Origin: Halicephalobus mephisto
Taxonomy: Eukaryota > Nematoda > Chromadorea > Rhabditida > Panagrolaimidae
Length of the DNA: 64,000 nucleotides
Direction: 5' to 3'
Assembly (NCBI GenBank): GCA_009193035.1
Contig: SWDT01000102.1
Coordinates: 186,001 to 250,000, forward strand
Below, piece by piece: positions 13,114 through 25,384 of the stretch. How positions within the stretch are numbered: position 1 is the first letter of the stretch; every line of letters begins with the position of its first letter. The position numbers and the translations under genes were made by a program. The notes beneath the pieces are model-generated. The model was not told where the DNA came from. It did no database searches and saw nothing but the letters and a program-made list of their open reading frames with translations.

Positions 13114-13149
13114 TGACGTCACAGTGCGTGGCTGCCGTTCGGTCACGTG
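13114..13149. promoter_or_regulatory. CRE (TGACGTCA) and E-box (CACGTG) pair
   Basis: A perfect palindromic TGACGTCA at 13114-13121 and CACGTG at 13144-13149 lie 31 bp before the proposed trehalase ATG (13180) and about 400 bp from mrpl-55, which faces away. They are known targets of CREB/ATF-type bZIP and bHLH-Zip factors respectively. The site pair could serve both divergent units. Binding is inference. Confidence 0.5.
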
Positions 13150-13179
13150 GTCGTCACCAAAGTGGTCGATTTATCAGAC

Positions 13180-16100
13180 ATGTGTTGTCTGGGATCGCCC
13201 AGTACAGGTTCGTTTTTAAATTTAAATTTAAATATATTTTTTATTGTTTCATTTTCTAAATACTTCCTCTATACTAAATCCTTTCTAAATTTCCAGACGA
13301 AAAAATGTTCTTTGAAATTTTTTCTTTTTGAAATTGCTTACGCAACCAAGGCATGATGCGTTCTGTTTTCTTTCGGTTTAGACATATTTATTATTTCGAA
13401 TTTCTTCAGAAAAATAAATAATTTTGAAATAAAGATGCATCGGAGAAGGTCAATGTGTACCTGGTGCAATAGTTACAACGTCCTTGTTTTTTTTGCGTTC
13501 GGAATTGCCATAGGAAAGTCACGTGAAAAGCCCAAGTCCGGAGCGTGCGGTTTGTAATGAGCCGTTTTATAAAACTCGAGCAATCTCGAAAAATCTAACA
13601 TAAAGTGGACTTTGTGCTCTGGGGTTGTCATCTGCAAAAGAAAGCCGATCAACTTTGGTCTGACTGAATTTGATAAAGTCCAAAGTCTTCGTGAATACAA
13701 ACTTTGACCCGAAATTTAATTTTGCAATTTTTCAGGTGCTGTAATTTCTTCATAAAATGACGAATTTTTCGTTATTTGTTGGTGGATCATTATCAAAGCA
13801 CAGAAAATCATTTAAAAAATTTCCCTCATTGTCAGTGTTTTCAGTCAACTATAGCAGACGAAATGATGAAAGCCGGTCGGAAAAGCCGTGGGACTTGTGG
13901 TGGCCCCGCCCATCTGTGTTGTGCTGTCCTAGCGAGGACGCAGACGTTCCAACTCCGAAGCCTCGAAGAAGGCGGACGAAAATTCTCTACCAAGAGAGGA
14001 TACAAGAACAAGCAACAGTCAATGCAAAGATCAGTAGTTGCAACCCAATGACATCCACCATGGTCGGTCAGACTTCTCCTTATTTTTCGACTTTCATCAG
14101 TAAACTGGTCTCAAAAAGAATTTCATCATCCCTAATTTGTCAGTTTGAAGTTCTTCGATTTTTTAAATTTTCCGTGGAATGGAAGATTTACAAAAATAAA
14201 AAAATACATTTCAGGTAATCGACAGTTTCATTCCGAAAGCGCTTCTGCTCTCGAGTCCCCGCTCCTGGAGGAGCATCCTTTGCTGATCTTACAGGGTGAC
14301 AACATTGTGATGACAATGCCACACAACATCTATTGCCAAGGCACCCTGTTGGCCGCTGTCCAGACGGCTAGACTTTTTGGTAAGTGATTTTATTAATTAC
14401 GAAATTCTAGAATCTTATAATATTTCAAAAATATTAGAATTTTATAATATTTCAAAAGATATTAAAATTTTATAATATTTCAAAATATTTCAAAAGATAT
14501 TAGAATTTTATAATTTTTCGAGAATTTCATAAACGTCTGGAGCTCTGTTGAATTTCTTGAAAGATTATAGGGTATTTTAGAAACTAATAGAAACTTTTGG
14601 GAATCTTGTAGAAGATTCTGAAATCTTTTGAAAGATGGTATAAGATTCTAGAACTTTTGAAAATCTCATATAAACATCTGGAGTCTTGTAATTTTAGAGG
14701 GTTTTAGAAGTTGATAGAATATCTTAGAAATTCTAAAAATCTGTAATTTTGTGTTCTCTTGGAAGGTTATAAGATCTTCTAAAATCCACCAGAGGCTTCC
14801 AAAATTTTCGGAGATTTTATGAAGTCTTAGGATCCCATTGGAAGCTTCCAGAATCCAACGCAAACTTCATGAAATTTTTGGAATCTTTTAAGACATTTTG
14901 GGAGATTTCGAAACTTAGAATTCTAAGAATTTCTGAAAAATTTTACAACTCTAATTTTTAATTTTTGTAATATTTTTATTTTGAAAAAATTAATTTTTAA
15001 CCTTTTTAGTCGACTGCAAACATTTCGTTGACATGCCTCTTAAGAGAGATGCTGGTGAGTTTTTTTATAATAATTTAAAAAAAATATTTATTTTGTAAAA
15101 TGATGCAATATCCGTTTTTTTATTTCCGACTGATCTTTCCGGTCGTTATATCAATGAACAAAAAACATCTTTATAAAAAATACAGACGAATGTTTTGTTT
15201 TAATGTAATTTTTTAACGAAAATTTTGCAAGTTTTCAAAAAACATGTTTTAATAGAGATATTTGCAGAGTCGACACTTAAGAACTGGAATGAATTGATCA
15301 GCAAAGCTGAGAACGGTCAAATTGAGCCCAGTATTTTAGCTACTTTTGTTCAAGAACATTTTGAACAACCTGGAGGCGAACTCGAAAATCACGAACCAGT
15401 AGATTTTGTTAATGATGTGACTTGTTTCGCTAAAATCGCGGATCCTGCTTACCGTACTTGGGCTCGAGAACTTCATCGTAAATGGCCAACTCTTTGCAGA
15501 CGGGTCTCGGAGAAGGTTCTGAATGATCCACAGAAGTATTCTCTGATTCCTGTTCCGAATCCTTTTGTCGTTCCTGGAGGCCGTTTCCGTGAAATGTACT
15601 ACTGGGATTCGTTCTTCACTATCAAAGGTCTTCTAGTTTCTGAAATGTACTCAACTGTCAGACAGATGATCGAAAATATGGGATGGTTGATTGAAACCTT
15701 TGGTTATGTTCCGAATGGAAATAGGATCTATTACTTGAACCGTTCTCAACCTCCGCTTCTTACTTGGTGCGTCGATGCATATTACAAATCCACAGGAGAT
15801 TTGGAATTTGTTCGTCGTGCTTTGGTTTGGCTCGAACGTGAAATGGAATTTTTCACAAATAATCGAAAAATCCACAAATCAGATTGGAGAACTCATCTAT
15901 TTAGATACCATGTTGTTGCTGCTGGACCTCGTCCTGAAAGTTACAGAGAAGATGTTGAAAGTGCAGAACATATTACAGATGCTCCGGAAAAACTTCGACT
16001 TTGGGGAGATATCATGGCAGCTGCGGAAAGTGGACGTGATTTTAGCTCGAGATGGTTCCATAATGATGGTCCTATGGCAGGAAAAATGGGATCTACTCGG

Positions 16101-16898
16101 ACTAGTTCCATTCTTCCTGTTGATTTGAATTCTATCATATGTGGAAATCTTCGAACATTTTCCTATTACTATACTCTTCTTGGAATGCCTGAAGAAGCTA
16201 ACAGAGCTTTTACTCAATATCAGCTTATGAAAGAAGCTATTCATCAAGTGTTTTGGAATGAGGATTTTGGATGCTGGTTTGATTACGATTTGGACACAAA
16301 TAAACATGTCAGCAGTTATTTTGATACTAATTTTTTTCCTCTTGCTGCTGAATGTGTTCATGATGGATTCAATGCAGAGAAGATTCAGAATTATTTGAAA
16401 AGTGCTGGAGTTTTGGATTTTCCTGGAGGTCTTCCGACTTCTCTTATTGCCTCTGGACAGCAATGGGATTTTCCAAATTCCTGGGCTCCTACTACGTGGG
16501 TCATTATTGAAGGTCTTCGAAAATATAAAATGACGGAACTGGCTAGAGCTATAGCTGATAAATGGGTCCGGAAGAACTATGCCATGTGGATCAACACCGG
16601 AGGAAGAATGTTCGAAAAATACAACGTTGCTACTCAATGTTTCAAAGCTGCTGGAGGAGGAGGTGAATATGAACTTCAGGAAGGCTTTGGCTGGACCAAT
16701 GGAGTCATCCTGGATCTCCTTCTGACTTATTGTCATGAACTCTCCTGGGAAAAATGCGGAATATATCAACCTGATTGCAAGTGCTGTTCTCCAAATACGG
16801 ATACAATCACCACCACCACTGCTCCTCAAGATTCTTTCGTTCATTGTGGATTACCTGATCCGTTTGTAATTCCTTGTGGTATCCCACAAGAAGCTTGA
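13180..16898 (+). CDS. Trehalase (glycoside hydrolase family 37)
   Basis: Hydrolyses trehalose to two glucose. Predicted exons: 13180-13207, 13845-14099 (end uncertain), 14215-14379, 15010-15054, 15268-16898; about 707 residues. The donor after exon 2 could also be at 14034 or 14067, since all three keep the frame. Exon 3 plus 4 encode IYCQGTLLAAVQTARLFVDC and KHFVDMPLK. The last exon has trehalase signature 1 PGGRFREMYYWDSFF (15569-15613), ESGRDFSSRW with the putative general-acid Asp (about 16030), signature 2 QWDFPNSWAP (about 16460), and GGGGEYELQEGFGWTNG with the second catalytic Glu (about 16650-16700). No signal peptide is visible; the start MCCLGSPST has two Cys, and RRRR follows in exon 2, so a cytosolic or membrane-attached form is possible. 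In-frame ATG 13757 is an alternative start. Confidence 0.92.
14400..14965 (+). repeat. GAA/TTC-rich intron filler with a perfect heat-shock-element core
   Basis: This trehalase intron is filled with degenerate AGAA/TTCT units such as TTCTAGAAC at about 14650. It contains GAAGCTTCCAGAA at 14841-14853, which is a perfect three-unit GAAnnTTCnnGAA array. The same texture recurs at about 2190-2340, 9600-9720, 10500-10640, 31740-32400, 43200-43560 and 56150-56700, so it may be an old dispersed repeat family. Confidence 0.45.
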
Positions 16899-17620
16899 AT
16901 TTTTGTTGTAATTCTGCAATGATCATTTTTGTAATTTTTTAAATACGCAAAATATCGGGTGTTGATGTCGGTAATTTCTTAACAAACAATTGAGCTTTAA
17001 AAGTACAATTTTTACCGATGAATTTTGCGTATTTATGTGGGTTTTTCGCTCGTAGTGGAAGTTGCAATAAAATTTAAAATGTTAAAAAGGTTAAATAACA
17101 AAAAATTAAAAATATTAAATTTAAAAAATTTAAAAAAGTTGAATAAAAAAATTAAATAATAAAAATTAAAAAGTTAAATAATAAAAAATTTAAAAAGATG
17201 GTTGGAATTTTTGTTGAAATAGTTTTATAAAAATGTACAATTTTAATTTTTAAAATTCAGCAAAAATTAAATTTTTTTTGGAATTTTTGAATTTTATCGT
17301 AAAAGGAGATTTGTGAAAGTCGTGATGAGACATTTCTGTTCTAGTTTTTATAACTTTAAAAATTAAAATCGAAAAGTTACTTTAGGTAACTTTATATTTG
17401 TTATATAGTATTTTGAAAACCATTTTAGGTAAGTTTCCATTTTTCCATAGTTTCGATATAAGATTGCACACAAAAAACATAACTCTTAGATCAGAAACAA
17501 TCGTCACATTTTTATGAATATTTGAAATTTATAAAGAAAATAAAAAATAATATAAACGATTTAGATTTGTTACTGTACCAAAAGTTGCGTTTCTTTTCGT
17601 CTGTAACCCTAAAATTGAAA
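16899..17620. other. AT-rich intergenic, trehalase 3' side
   Basis: Mostly A/T runs with no supported gene. It holds the presumed trehalase 3' UTR and then low-complexity AAATTAAAAA-type sequence. Confidence 0.5.
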
Positions 17621-17905
17621 TGTTGTATCTGTCACGCCGAGCGACCCACGTCTAGATGAGAAGGGGCAATAGTATAGAAAAGGTTTATTAAATAAATGCC
17701 TTAGGCACAGTACAAAACACTATGTCGAAATTGACATAAACAACCAACTGAACTTCTCGCCAAGAGGAAATGAATGTCCTCTTGTCGGTGCTAAGGCAAT
17801 CCGTTCGGGACCAAACTTTCCATATTGGTGCTCAGACAATCCGTTCGGGACCAAACGTTCCCGGTTAGTTGCGCTTCCCATTAAGGCTAGGTGCCCGATC
17901 CAACA
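17621..17905. mobile_element. Possible solo LTR
   Basis: A 285 bp island of much more balanced base composition starts TGTTG and ends CAACA, the inverted ends expected of an LTR. The flanks tgaaa and ttaaa agree at 4 of 5 positions, as a weak target duplication would. Inside are an AATAAA-like signal (about 17690) and two copies, about 46 bp apart, of an AATCCGTTCGGGACCAAAC unit. No retrotransposon coding sequence is nearby. Confidence 0.4.
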
Positions 17906-18076
17906 TTAAATTTTTAAAATAGAAACATCACATAACTGTAAAAATAAAAACGACAAATCTGACAAGAATTACGAAATCGACTCGTCCTGTCTTTGGTCAC
18001 TTTTTCTGTTTTTTACAATTTAAAGATTCCTAAAAAAGTATAAATTTTTTATTTTTTAACAACTTTATTGAAATTT

Positions 18077-21000
18077 TTAAATTTCTTTGTCGGTGTGAAA
18101 AGATTCTTTGCCCGAATTTGTTTTGGATTCTGATAATAGAGGAACATCTGCAGGATTCTCGATTACAGTAACCGAGGTTGCGAAGGAACGGACCCAAGTT
18201 GCTACTAATTTTTTGTCGACCGGTTTTGTACTTTTAGCACCTGTAAAATTTTAAAAATAAATTACTTATTTTTGTATTTTAAAATTTTAAAATAAATTAC
18301 TTTTTTTAGTATTTATAAAATTTTAAAAATTAATTATTTGTTTTTAGAATTTGTAAATTTTAAAAATTAATTACTTTTTTTAGGATTTATAAAATTTTAA
18401 AAATAAATTATTTGTTTTTAGAATTTGTAAATTTCAAAAATTAATTACTTTTTTAAACTTTTTTTAACTTTTTTAAACTTTTTTGAATTTTAAAAATTAA
18501 CTACCGTATTTCCTCTAAAATAAGTCCCCCTTGGGAGGTGATTGAAAAAAAATAAGCCCCGGGGCTTATTTTAAAGGAAATACGGTACTTATTTTTAGTA
18601 CTTGTAAGTTTTAAAATTAATTATTTTTAAAATTCTCACCAGTAATGTAATCAAGGACTTGGATGATATGTGCGACGAGGAGACAGATCAGAACCCCCAC
18701 CAGCCCGTAATATTGATATGAAATTTGCGAAATTTTAGATGTAATTTTTTCGTTTTTTTCTGCAACAACGGTCCCGGCGAATGGAGCGGAGAAATTAAAC
18801 GGGACAGAAATGTTAGAATCAAAGTAGTAATCTTCACAAGAACGATTCAGAGGAAGATCCACGGCTCTGACGTGATGGTAGAGGGATCCACCGACGATCG
18901 AAAGTGTCCCCAAGATCGCGGATATCTGACCGACTACCGCTGCTTTTATTGAAGTGATCCAAGGACAGAATAATCCAACGACGAAAATCCCGAGTGAAGC
19001 ACCTCCAGCAGCCCCGAATATCGAAAAAGCGATTTGAAGAATCATAGTGTCCATATATCGAATCATTATCGCCATCAAAACTGCGAAAATGGCGAATCCA
19101 AAAGCTGAAAATAATACTGTAAAAAAATAAAATTTAAAAAAAATAAAAAATAAAATAAAATTTAAAAAAAGTAAAAAAAATTTAATTTAAGATATAAAAA
19201 AATTAAAATTTAAAAAAAGTAAAAATTTTTAAAAATTAAATTTAAAATACAAAAAAGTGAAAATTTTCGTTCTGGTGGATTTATTGGTTTTTTGAATGAA
19301 TTTTACATTGAAAATAAACACTTACGTAAAATTTTCACTAATTTGTAAGTGAAATCGTCCGCGATTTTTCTGGTTCCGTTCGAGACACGGATATAAGCGA
19401 TTTTTATCACGTCTTCGATCGTAACAGCCGTCAAGGCACTATATGATGCTGTCAACGTGCTTAATCCCGCTGCATAAATTGCCGCTAGAAATAAACCTTC
19501 CAATCCAGGAATAACATACAACATGTCCTTGACGAATGTCGGAAATATTTGATCTTTCGTTGTGAGTTCCGGATGACATTCAAAATATGCGGCAAATATT
19601 ATCAATCCTACGGTAGCATACATTATCAAAATTGCCGAATTCATCGGAATATTTAACAATACAACTCTGAAATTATTTTTTTAAATTTTGTATATTTTTA
19701 AAAAAATCTTTTAAAAATAAAAAAAAATAAATTTTTTAACATTTTTTAAAATAAAAAAAGAATTTATTTAAATTTTTAGAAATTTTATTTTTAAATTGAT
19801 TTTTTTAACATTTTTAACTTTTTTAAAAACTTTAATAATTTAAATTTTTTAACTTTTTTTAAATTCTTTAATTTTAAAAATTTTTTAATTTTTTTTAATT
19901 TCTAAATTTTTTTAACTTTTTTGAATTTTAATATTTTTTTCACCTTTGTGCTTTTTTGAGTGTTGGTAGAGACATGTATCTTTGGACTGTTAGTTGATTT
20001 GTTGCAAATAAACTAAAAATAGTTGTACTTCCTCCAAAAAAAATTGGAAAAAAAGAATGTCGAATCCTGGGGTCCAATCGAAAACTAAAAATTTTTAATA
20101 ATTTAATATTAAAATTCCTATTTGTTTACTCTGAGAAGATTAATCTTCCTCCATCACGACTTTTTTCGAGTACTTCATACGGTGTCCATGTGATTAAAGA
20201 AGCACAGATAATTGCGAAAAGAGATCCGAGAATGAGCAACATCTGCAAGGCCGAAGTGTAAATTCCGGCCCGAGCACCTCCCTGAACGGACTCATGTGTC
20301 ACTTCCGGATTAGAATTACTTACCAGAAATAAATAAATAGCCGAAAGTGAAGCTGTGAGAAAAATCGAAACAGCCAGAGGGATTGGTAAGCTGCTCGAGA
20401 GGGCCAACGAAGGAGCATAAAGAGCAACAGCCATGTAAAAAAGGGTCTAAAATCGGATTTATCAAATTTACAAACATCACTTATCCACCTGAAGGACGAA
20501 AATAACAGAAGCAATGATCCTGTTGGCAAAGGTAAATCGACGTTCGAGATACTGTAATAAATCATTATTCATTTTTCAATTTTAACTAAAATTTAGAAAA
20601 AATTTTCGAATAACATCTAAATTTAAAAATTCTCAAAGTTTCTAAAAATTCATTTCAAGACAAATTTTCGATTTTTTATGATTTAATTTTAAAAATTCTT
20701 AAAAATTTCCAATAAAATTAATTTTTATTTTTTTAAATAATTTGATTTTAAAAATTTTCTAAAAAATTCATGTTTAAAAATCTTAATTTTTTAATATAAT
20801 TTTATTTCGAAATTTTTTTAATTTTAATTTTTTTTAATAATTTAATTTTAAAAATTTTTTTAATAATTTAATTTTAGAAATTTTTATTTTTTTTTTTAAA
20901 TTTGATTTTAAAAATTTTTATTTTTTTTTAGAATTTGATTTTTAAAATTTTTATTTTTTTTTAGAATTTGATTTTTAAAATTTTTCTAAAATATTCGTCT

Positions 21001-21488
21001 TGAGACAAATTTTAGTGAAATTAATTTTTAATTTTTTTAAGTAATGTGATTTTAAAAATTCATGTTGGGATAATTTTATAACAAATTCCATTTTTAATTT
21101 TTGTAATGGTGTGATTACTTACTTCGTAAAGACTCGTGAGTTTTAATTCGTAAATTGGAGGAAGAAAAACATAAGCCACGACGGGGAAGGACACCAGATA
21201 CATAGGAATGAACCAGAGGATCATCGTGCCTCTGAAGTAGACTTCTGAAGGAAATCCCAATAAAGAAACTGCAGAAAGAAAACTGCTACAAACAGACAAC
21301 GCCACTGAAAACGTCGAAACGCTGAAAAAATTTAAATTATTTTTAAAAATTTTTTAAAACAACTTTGATCCAAGCAACAGTTCTCCACTGGTCCTTTTTT
21401 CGACTTTGTTCGATTTTCCCTTCCAAATACCCAATGTCGAAGTAACTACCATAATTACAAGAAAAACTATTACGTCACTGCTGAACAT
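18077..21488 (-). CDS. SLC5-family sodium-coupled solute symporter
   Basis: Eight predicted exons (21488-21364, 21321-21123, 20551-20489, 20446-20130, 20084-19944, 19666-19326, 19116-18640, 18240-18077) join in frame to 608 residues, typical for SLC5. Family marks in order: an N-terminal hydrophobic helix, [20 protein letters not shown] then [58 protein letters not shown] (Na+/solute symporter signature region), [19 protein letters not shown] and [11 protein letters not shown]. The order and the DP-x-x-R-H-(S/T)-F-F motif point to the SMVT/SMCT/NIS branch (SLC5A5/6/8/12). The substrate cannot be told from sequence. It sits in the plasma membrane. Its introns carry heavy AT filler and one palindromic MITE. 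Confidence 0.9.
18502..18587. mobile_element. 82 bp palindromic MITE with TA duplication
   Basis: CCGTATTTCC at 18504 and its complement GGAAATACGG ending at 18585 bound inverted arms of about 21 bp with one mismatch. TA flanks both ends (18502-18503 and 18586-18587). The element lies in the last intron of the SLC5 gene. TA duplication and short size fit a non-autonomous Tc1/mariner-type element. Confidence 0.75.
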
Positions 21489-21885
21489 GGCGATACCTAA
21501 AATCGGATTTTAAAAAACTGAGATCAACACGGAAGTTTACAACATGGAAAAATAAAAAAAACAGGAAGTTTAGTAAAAGTCTATAAATTTAATAAAAAAA
21601 ATAAAAAAATAAAAATAAAAAAATTTAAAATAAAAAAATTTAATTAAAATTTTTTCGCGCGGAGGTTTTGGCAATTTGTTCCTTTTGGAAATTCATTCTT
21701 CTACGATGAGACCTAGGACAATTTTTCCTTTTCGCAGGATTAAAGCCAGTGCGAGTCACTTTCGGCAAACAGTTTCAATGAACCGTGTATGCTTTTGCAT
21801 TAAGCACGAGTCAGGTCAGTTATTCCTTTTTTAAGATTTAAGCCATTGTAAATTTTCCTCTTACATCGAGGTCAACATTAAAATA

Positions 21886-22225
21886 AAAATAAAAATCGCA
21901 TATTGCGTGCAAAATTCAAGCAGATCGGTCGGATTTTTAAATTTATGTTTATAAAAATCTCTAAATTGAGAAAAAAGCTGCAACTTGCTCGCAAGGTTTG
22001 GGCACAGAAGTTGAAATAAAAATAAAAATCGCATATTGCGTGCAATATTCAGGCAGATCGGTCGGATTTTTAAATTTATGTTTATAAAAATCCCTAAATC
22101 AAAATTAAATCCGCATATTGCTAGCAACGTTTAAGCAGATAAGTCGACATTGAAATAAAAATAAAATTTTCAAATTTCTCACGGCATTTGACAGATCGGT
22201 CGGATTTTTATGTTTATTTTTATAA
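21886..22225. repeat. Tandem repeat, about 130 bp unit
   Basis: Two near-identical copies starting ATCGCATATTGCGTGCAA at about 21895 and 22025 share AGATCGGTCGGATTTTTAAA and a TTTATAAAAATC tail. Two further partial, diverged copies follow to about 22225. Confidence 0.8.
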
Positions 22226-24680
22226 AAATTTTAAAAATCAAAATAAAATATAAAAGTTCGCAATGTTCGGAAAAGTTGGTTTAATTATTTTACAAAAATT
22301 CGATTTTGATGTTGGTCGTTTTATAAATTTCGAAATTAATTCAAATTTTCATACTAATTTACACGAAAATTATTTCAAAATACTTCCATAATTACCTTAT
22401 AGTTTCGGTTATACATCAACTTAAATAATATATGAAATAAAAATTTTATTATTAAATATAATTTAAGAAAATTAAAAACTTTATTATTAAAAATAATTTA
22501 AGAAAATTAAAAACTTTATTATCAAAAATAATTTTAAAAAAAATAAAAACTTCATTATTAAATATTATTTTAAAAAAATAAAAACTTTATTATTAAATAT
22601 TATTTTAAAAAATTAAAAATTTTATTATTAAATATTATTTTAAAAAATTAAAAATTTTATTATTAAATATTATTTTAAAAAAAGTAAAAATTAAAAAATG
22701 AAAATTGTTTTCAACAAAGTTACCCATTCAAAACTCGATTGGAGTATTTCGAAATTAAAGAATGAATATTTTTTGGAATTTGTTCAAGCGGATTTGCTCA
22801 ATAAACAAGGCATTTCGAATCTGTACTAAATGCGAAAAAAGGATATTCTTCGGCTTTAAAAAACCACCCGTCTTCATCTCGAAGTTCTTTGTTCGAACAA
22901 AATCGTACTGGCCAGATTTTCTTTTGTACTTTTAGTCCGAATGGCAGAATAGCAGCTGTGGAACGGCAAATAGGTCAGCGAAAATTAATATAACTATTTC
23001 GAAAAAATTTTTAAAAAATTAAAAAATTTTAAAAAGCTTAAAAAAATTAAAAATTAAAAAAAATTTTTAAAAATTGTAAAAAATTTAAGAATTTTAAAGT
23101 TTTAAAAACTTAAAAATTAAAGAAAATTAAAAAGAAATTTAAGAATTTAAAAAAAAACTTAAAATTTAAAAAAATTTCAAAGTTTAAAAAAATTCCAAAA
23201 CAGAAAAGTTTTAAATAAAAAATTTTTAAACAAGAAACTTTTAAACAGAAAAATTTTAAATAAAAAGTTTCTTTTAATTTAAACAAATTTTTAAAGAATT
23301 TTAAAACAGAAAAATTTCAAAATATAGAAAGTTTTAAAATAAAGAAAAACTTTAAAATATAGGAAAATTTTAAAAGAATTTTTAGATAAAGGAAAATTTT
23401 AAAGTTTAAGAGAATTTTAAATTTTAAAAAAATTTAGAAAATTTTAAAAGTTAAGAAAATTTAGAAAAATTTTTCAATAAAAAAATTTAAAAGATTTTTA
23501 AATTTAAAAAGAAAATTTTTCAATAAAAAACTTTAAAATATAGAAAATTTTAAAAGATTTTTAAATTTAAAAAAAAATTTAAGGAAATTTTTGAATAAAA
23601 AACTTTAAAATATAGAGAAATTTTAAAAGATTTTTAAATTTAAAAAAATTTAGTTCCAAGAAGGGTCAAAGCGACATGTTTATGCCGTTTTCACCAGCTG
23701 AGTACTTGGTTCTAGAGTCATTGCCAGAGGCGGTCGAACGCTTTCCATTTCCCTCCTCGTGTGAGCAAAATTTACTCCTTTTCGTAAGCTGCCTCAGGGT
23801 CAGTGAATGTCCGACTTTTCGTTTTTGTTCACGAAAATATTTGGTTGTCTGTTCTCTTTTTGCCGTTTCCGATCCTCGAGTCACGCTGGAAGCTCATGTC
23901 GCAATTTAGAAAAATAGTTTTTATATGACTTGTTCCCATGAGCGTTACTTGATGCCATTGTTAATCTTTTTGACAAAAAAAAAGTTTTCCAAATAAAAAA
24001 AAATAAAACTTTTTTAAATAAAAAAAAATAAAAATTTCCAAATAAAAAAAATAAAATTTTTTAAGTAAAAATAAAAATTTACATATAAAAAAATAGAAAT
24101 TTTTATTTAATTTTGAAATATTTATGAAATGATGTAAATTTTTGGAATTTTTATGGATTTTGGAAGATTTTAGGAATTTTTATGAGATTCTTGAAAATTT
24201 AAGGAGATTTTAGAAGATCTCAGATAATTTTCAAAAGTTTTGAAATTTTTATTGAATTTAAAAAATTTAAAAATTTTGAAATTTTTATTAAATTTAGAAA
24301 ATTTGAGAATTTATATGGAATTTTAGGAAAATTTAGAACTTATTTTTGAGTTTTGAGAATTTCCAGACGTTTTGAAGAACTTCCATCGAGGCAAAAAGTA
24401 ATAAAAATTGTCCTCGATCTTGATGCTGACTCGACGATACTGATAACAGTTTTATCTTTTTCTTTAACCATAGACCATTATTTGATTAAATAGTTCACTT
24501 GTAGTTCTGGAATAACACAATCCAAAGATCTTTCTCCGTCTGTTATTTTCGTTAAATATTCAATATAAAGTATAATATTCGTTGAAAAATGGATTTTATT
24601 GCTTCTAAAATTCAAACACCATATTTTCAAATTTGCCCAGTCGAAATCCAATGCTTTGTTTTATTAAAGCTACCATAATC

Positions 24681-25245
24681 CGAAGTCAAAGTTCAACATC
24701 AAAGTTAATCAAAATCCGAAGTCAAAGTTCGACATCAAAGTTAATCAAAGTTCGATATCAAAGATGACAATCAAAGTTCGAATTCAAAGTTTGAAATCAA
24801 AGATGATAGTCAAAGTTCGAATTCAAAGTTCGACATCAAAGTTAATCAAAGTTCGAATTCAAAGATGACAATCAAAGTTCGAATTCAAAGTTAATCAAAA
24901 TTCGAAGTCAAAGTTCGATATCAAAGATGACAAAGTTCGAATTCAAAGTTCGACATCAAAGATGATATTAAAAATTCGAAGTCAAAGTTCGACATCAAAG
25001 TTAATCAAAGTTCGAATTCAAAGTTTGAAATCAAAGATGATAGTCAAAATTCGACATCAAAGATGATAGTCAAAATTCGAAGTCAAAGTTCGACATCAGA
25101 GAAGATAGTCAAAGTTGATCATGAAAGTTCGACATCAAAATTGTCAATTAAAATTCAAAGTCAAAGTTTGCAATCAAAATTCCGCATTAAAGTTAACGAT
25201 CAGAATTCTATATCAGAGTTCATGAGCAAAGTTCGAAGTCCAAAT
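24681..25245 (+). repeat. Left arm: array of AAAGTTCGA-type short repeats
   Basis: Roughly 560 bp are built from shuffled short units (ATCAAAGTTCGA, GAATTCAAAGTT, CATCAAAGTTAA, ATCAAAGATGATAG). The reverse complement of the same vocabulary fills 25385-25870, so the two arrays form a large imperfect inverted repeat with a spacer of about 140 bp. The open frame at 25063-25365 is a by-product of the repeats. Confidence 0.85.
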
Positions 25246-25384
25246 TTGAATTTTCCGTGTTATAAAAACATTTACGGGTTTTTTATATTTCAAAAATTTG
25301 TCTTACCTAAATTGATAGAACTTACCTGCATTTTTGAAATAAAAAATTTCCAGTTTGCACACTAGTACGAAAAACTTAAATTTT

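Noticed and set aside
13757..14218. Plus-strand frame as the trehalase N-terminus starting at 13757
   Set aside because: Possible, but the short exon at 13180 joins in phase to 13845 behind a stronger TTTTCAG, and the 13757-13844 part looks intronic. Kept only as an alternative start.
15897..16844. 315-codon minus-strand open frame
   Set aside because: Antisense shadow of the trehalase catalytic exon, which has clear GH37 signatures.
25063..25365. 100-codon frame in the AAAGTTCGA array
   Set aside because: Read from short tandem repeats, with no protein-like features.
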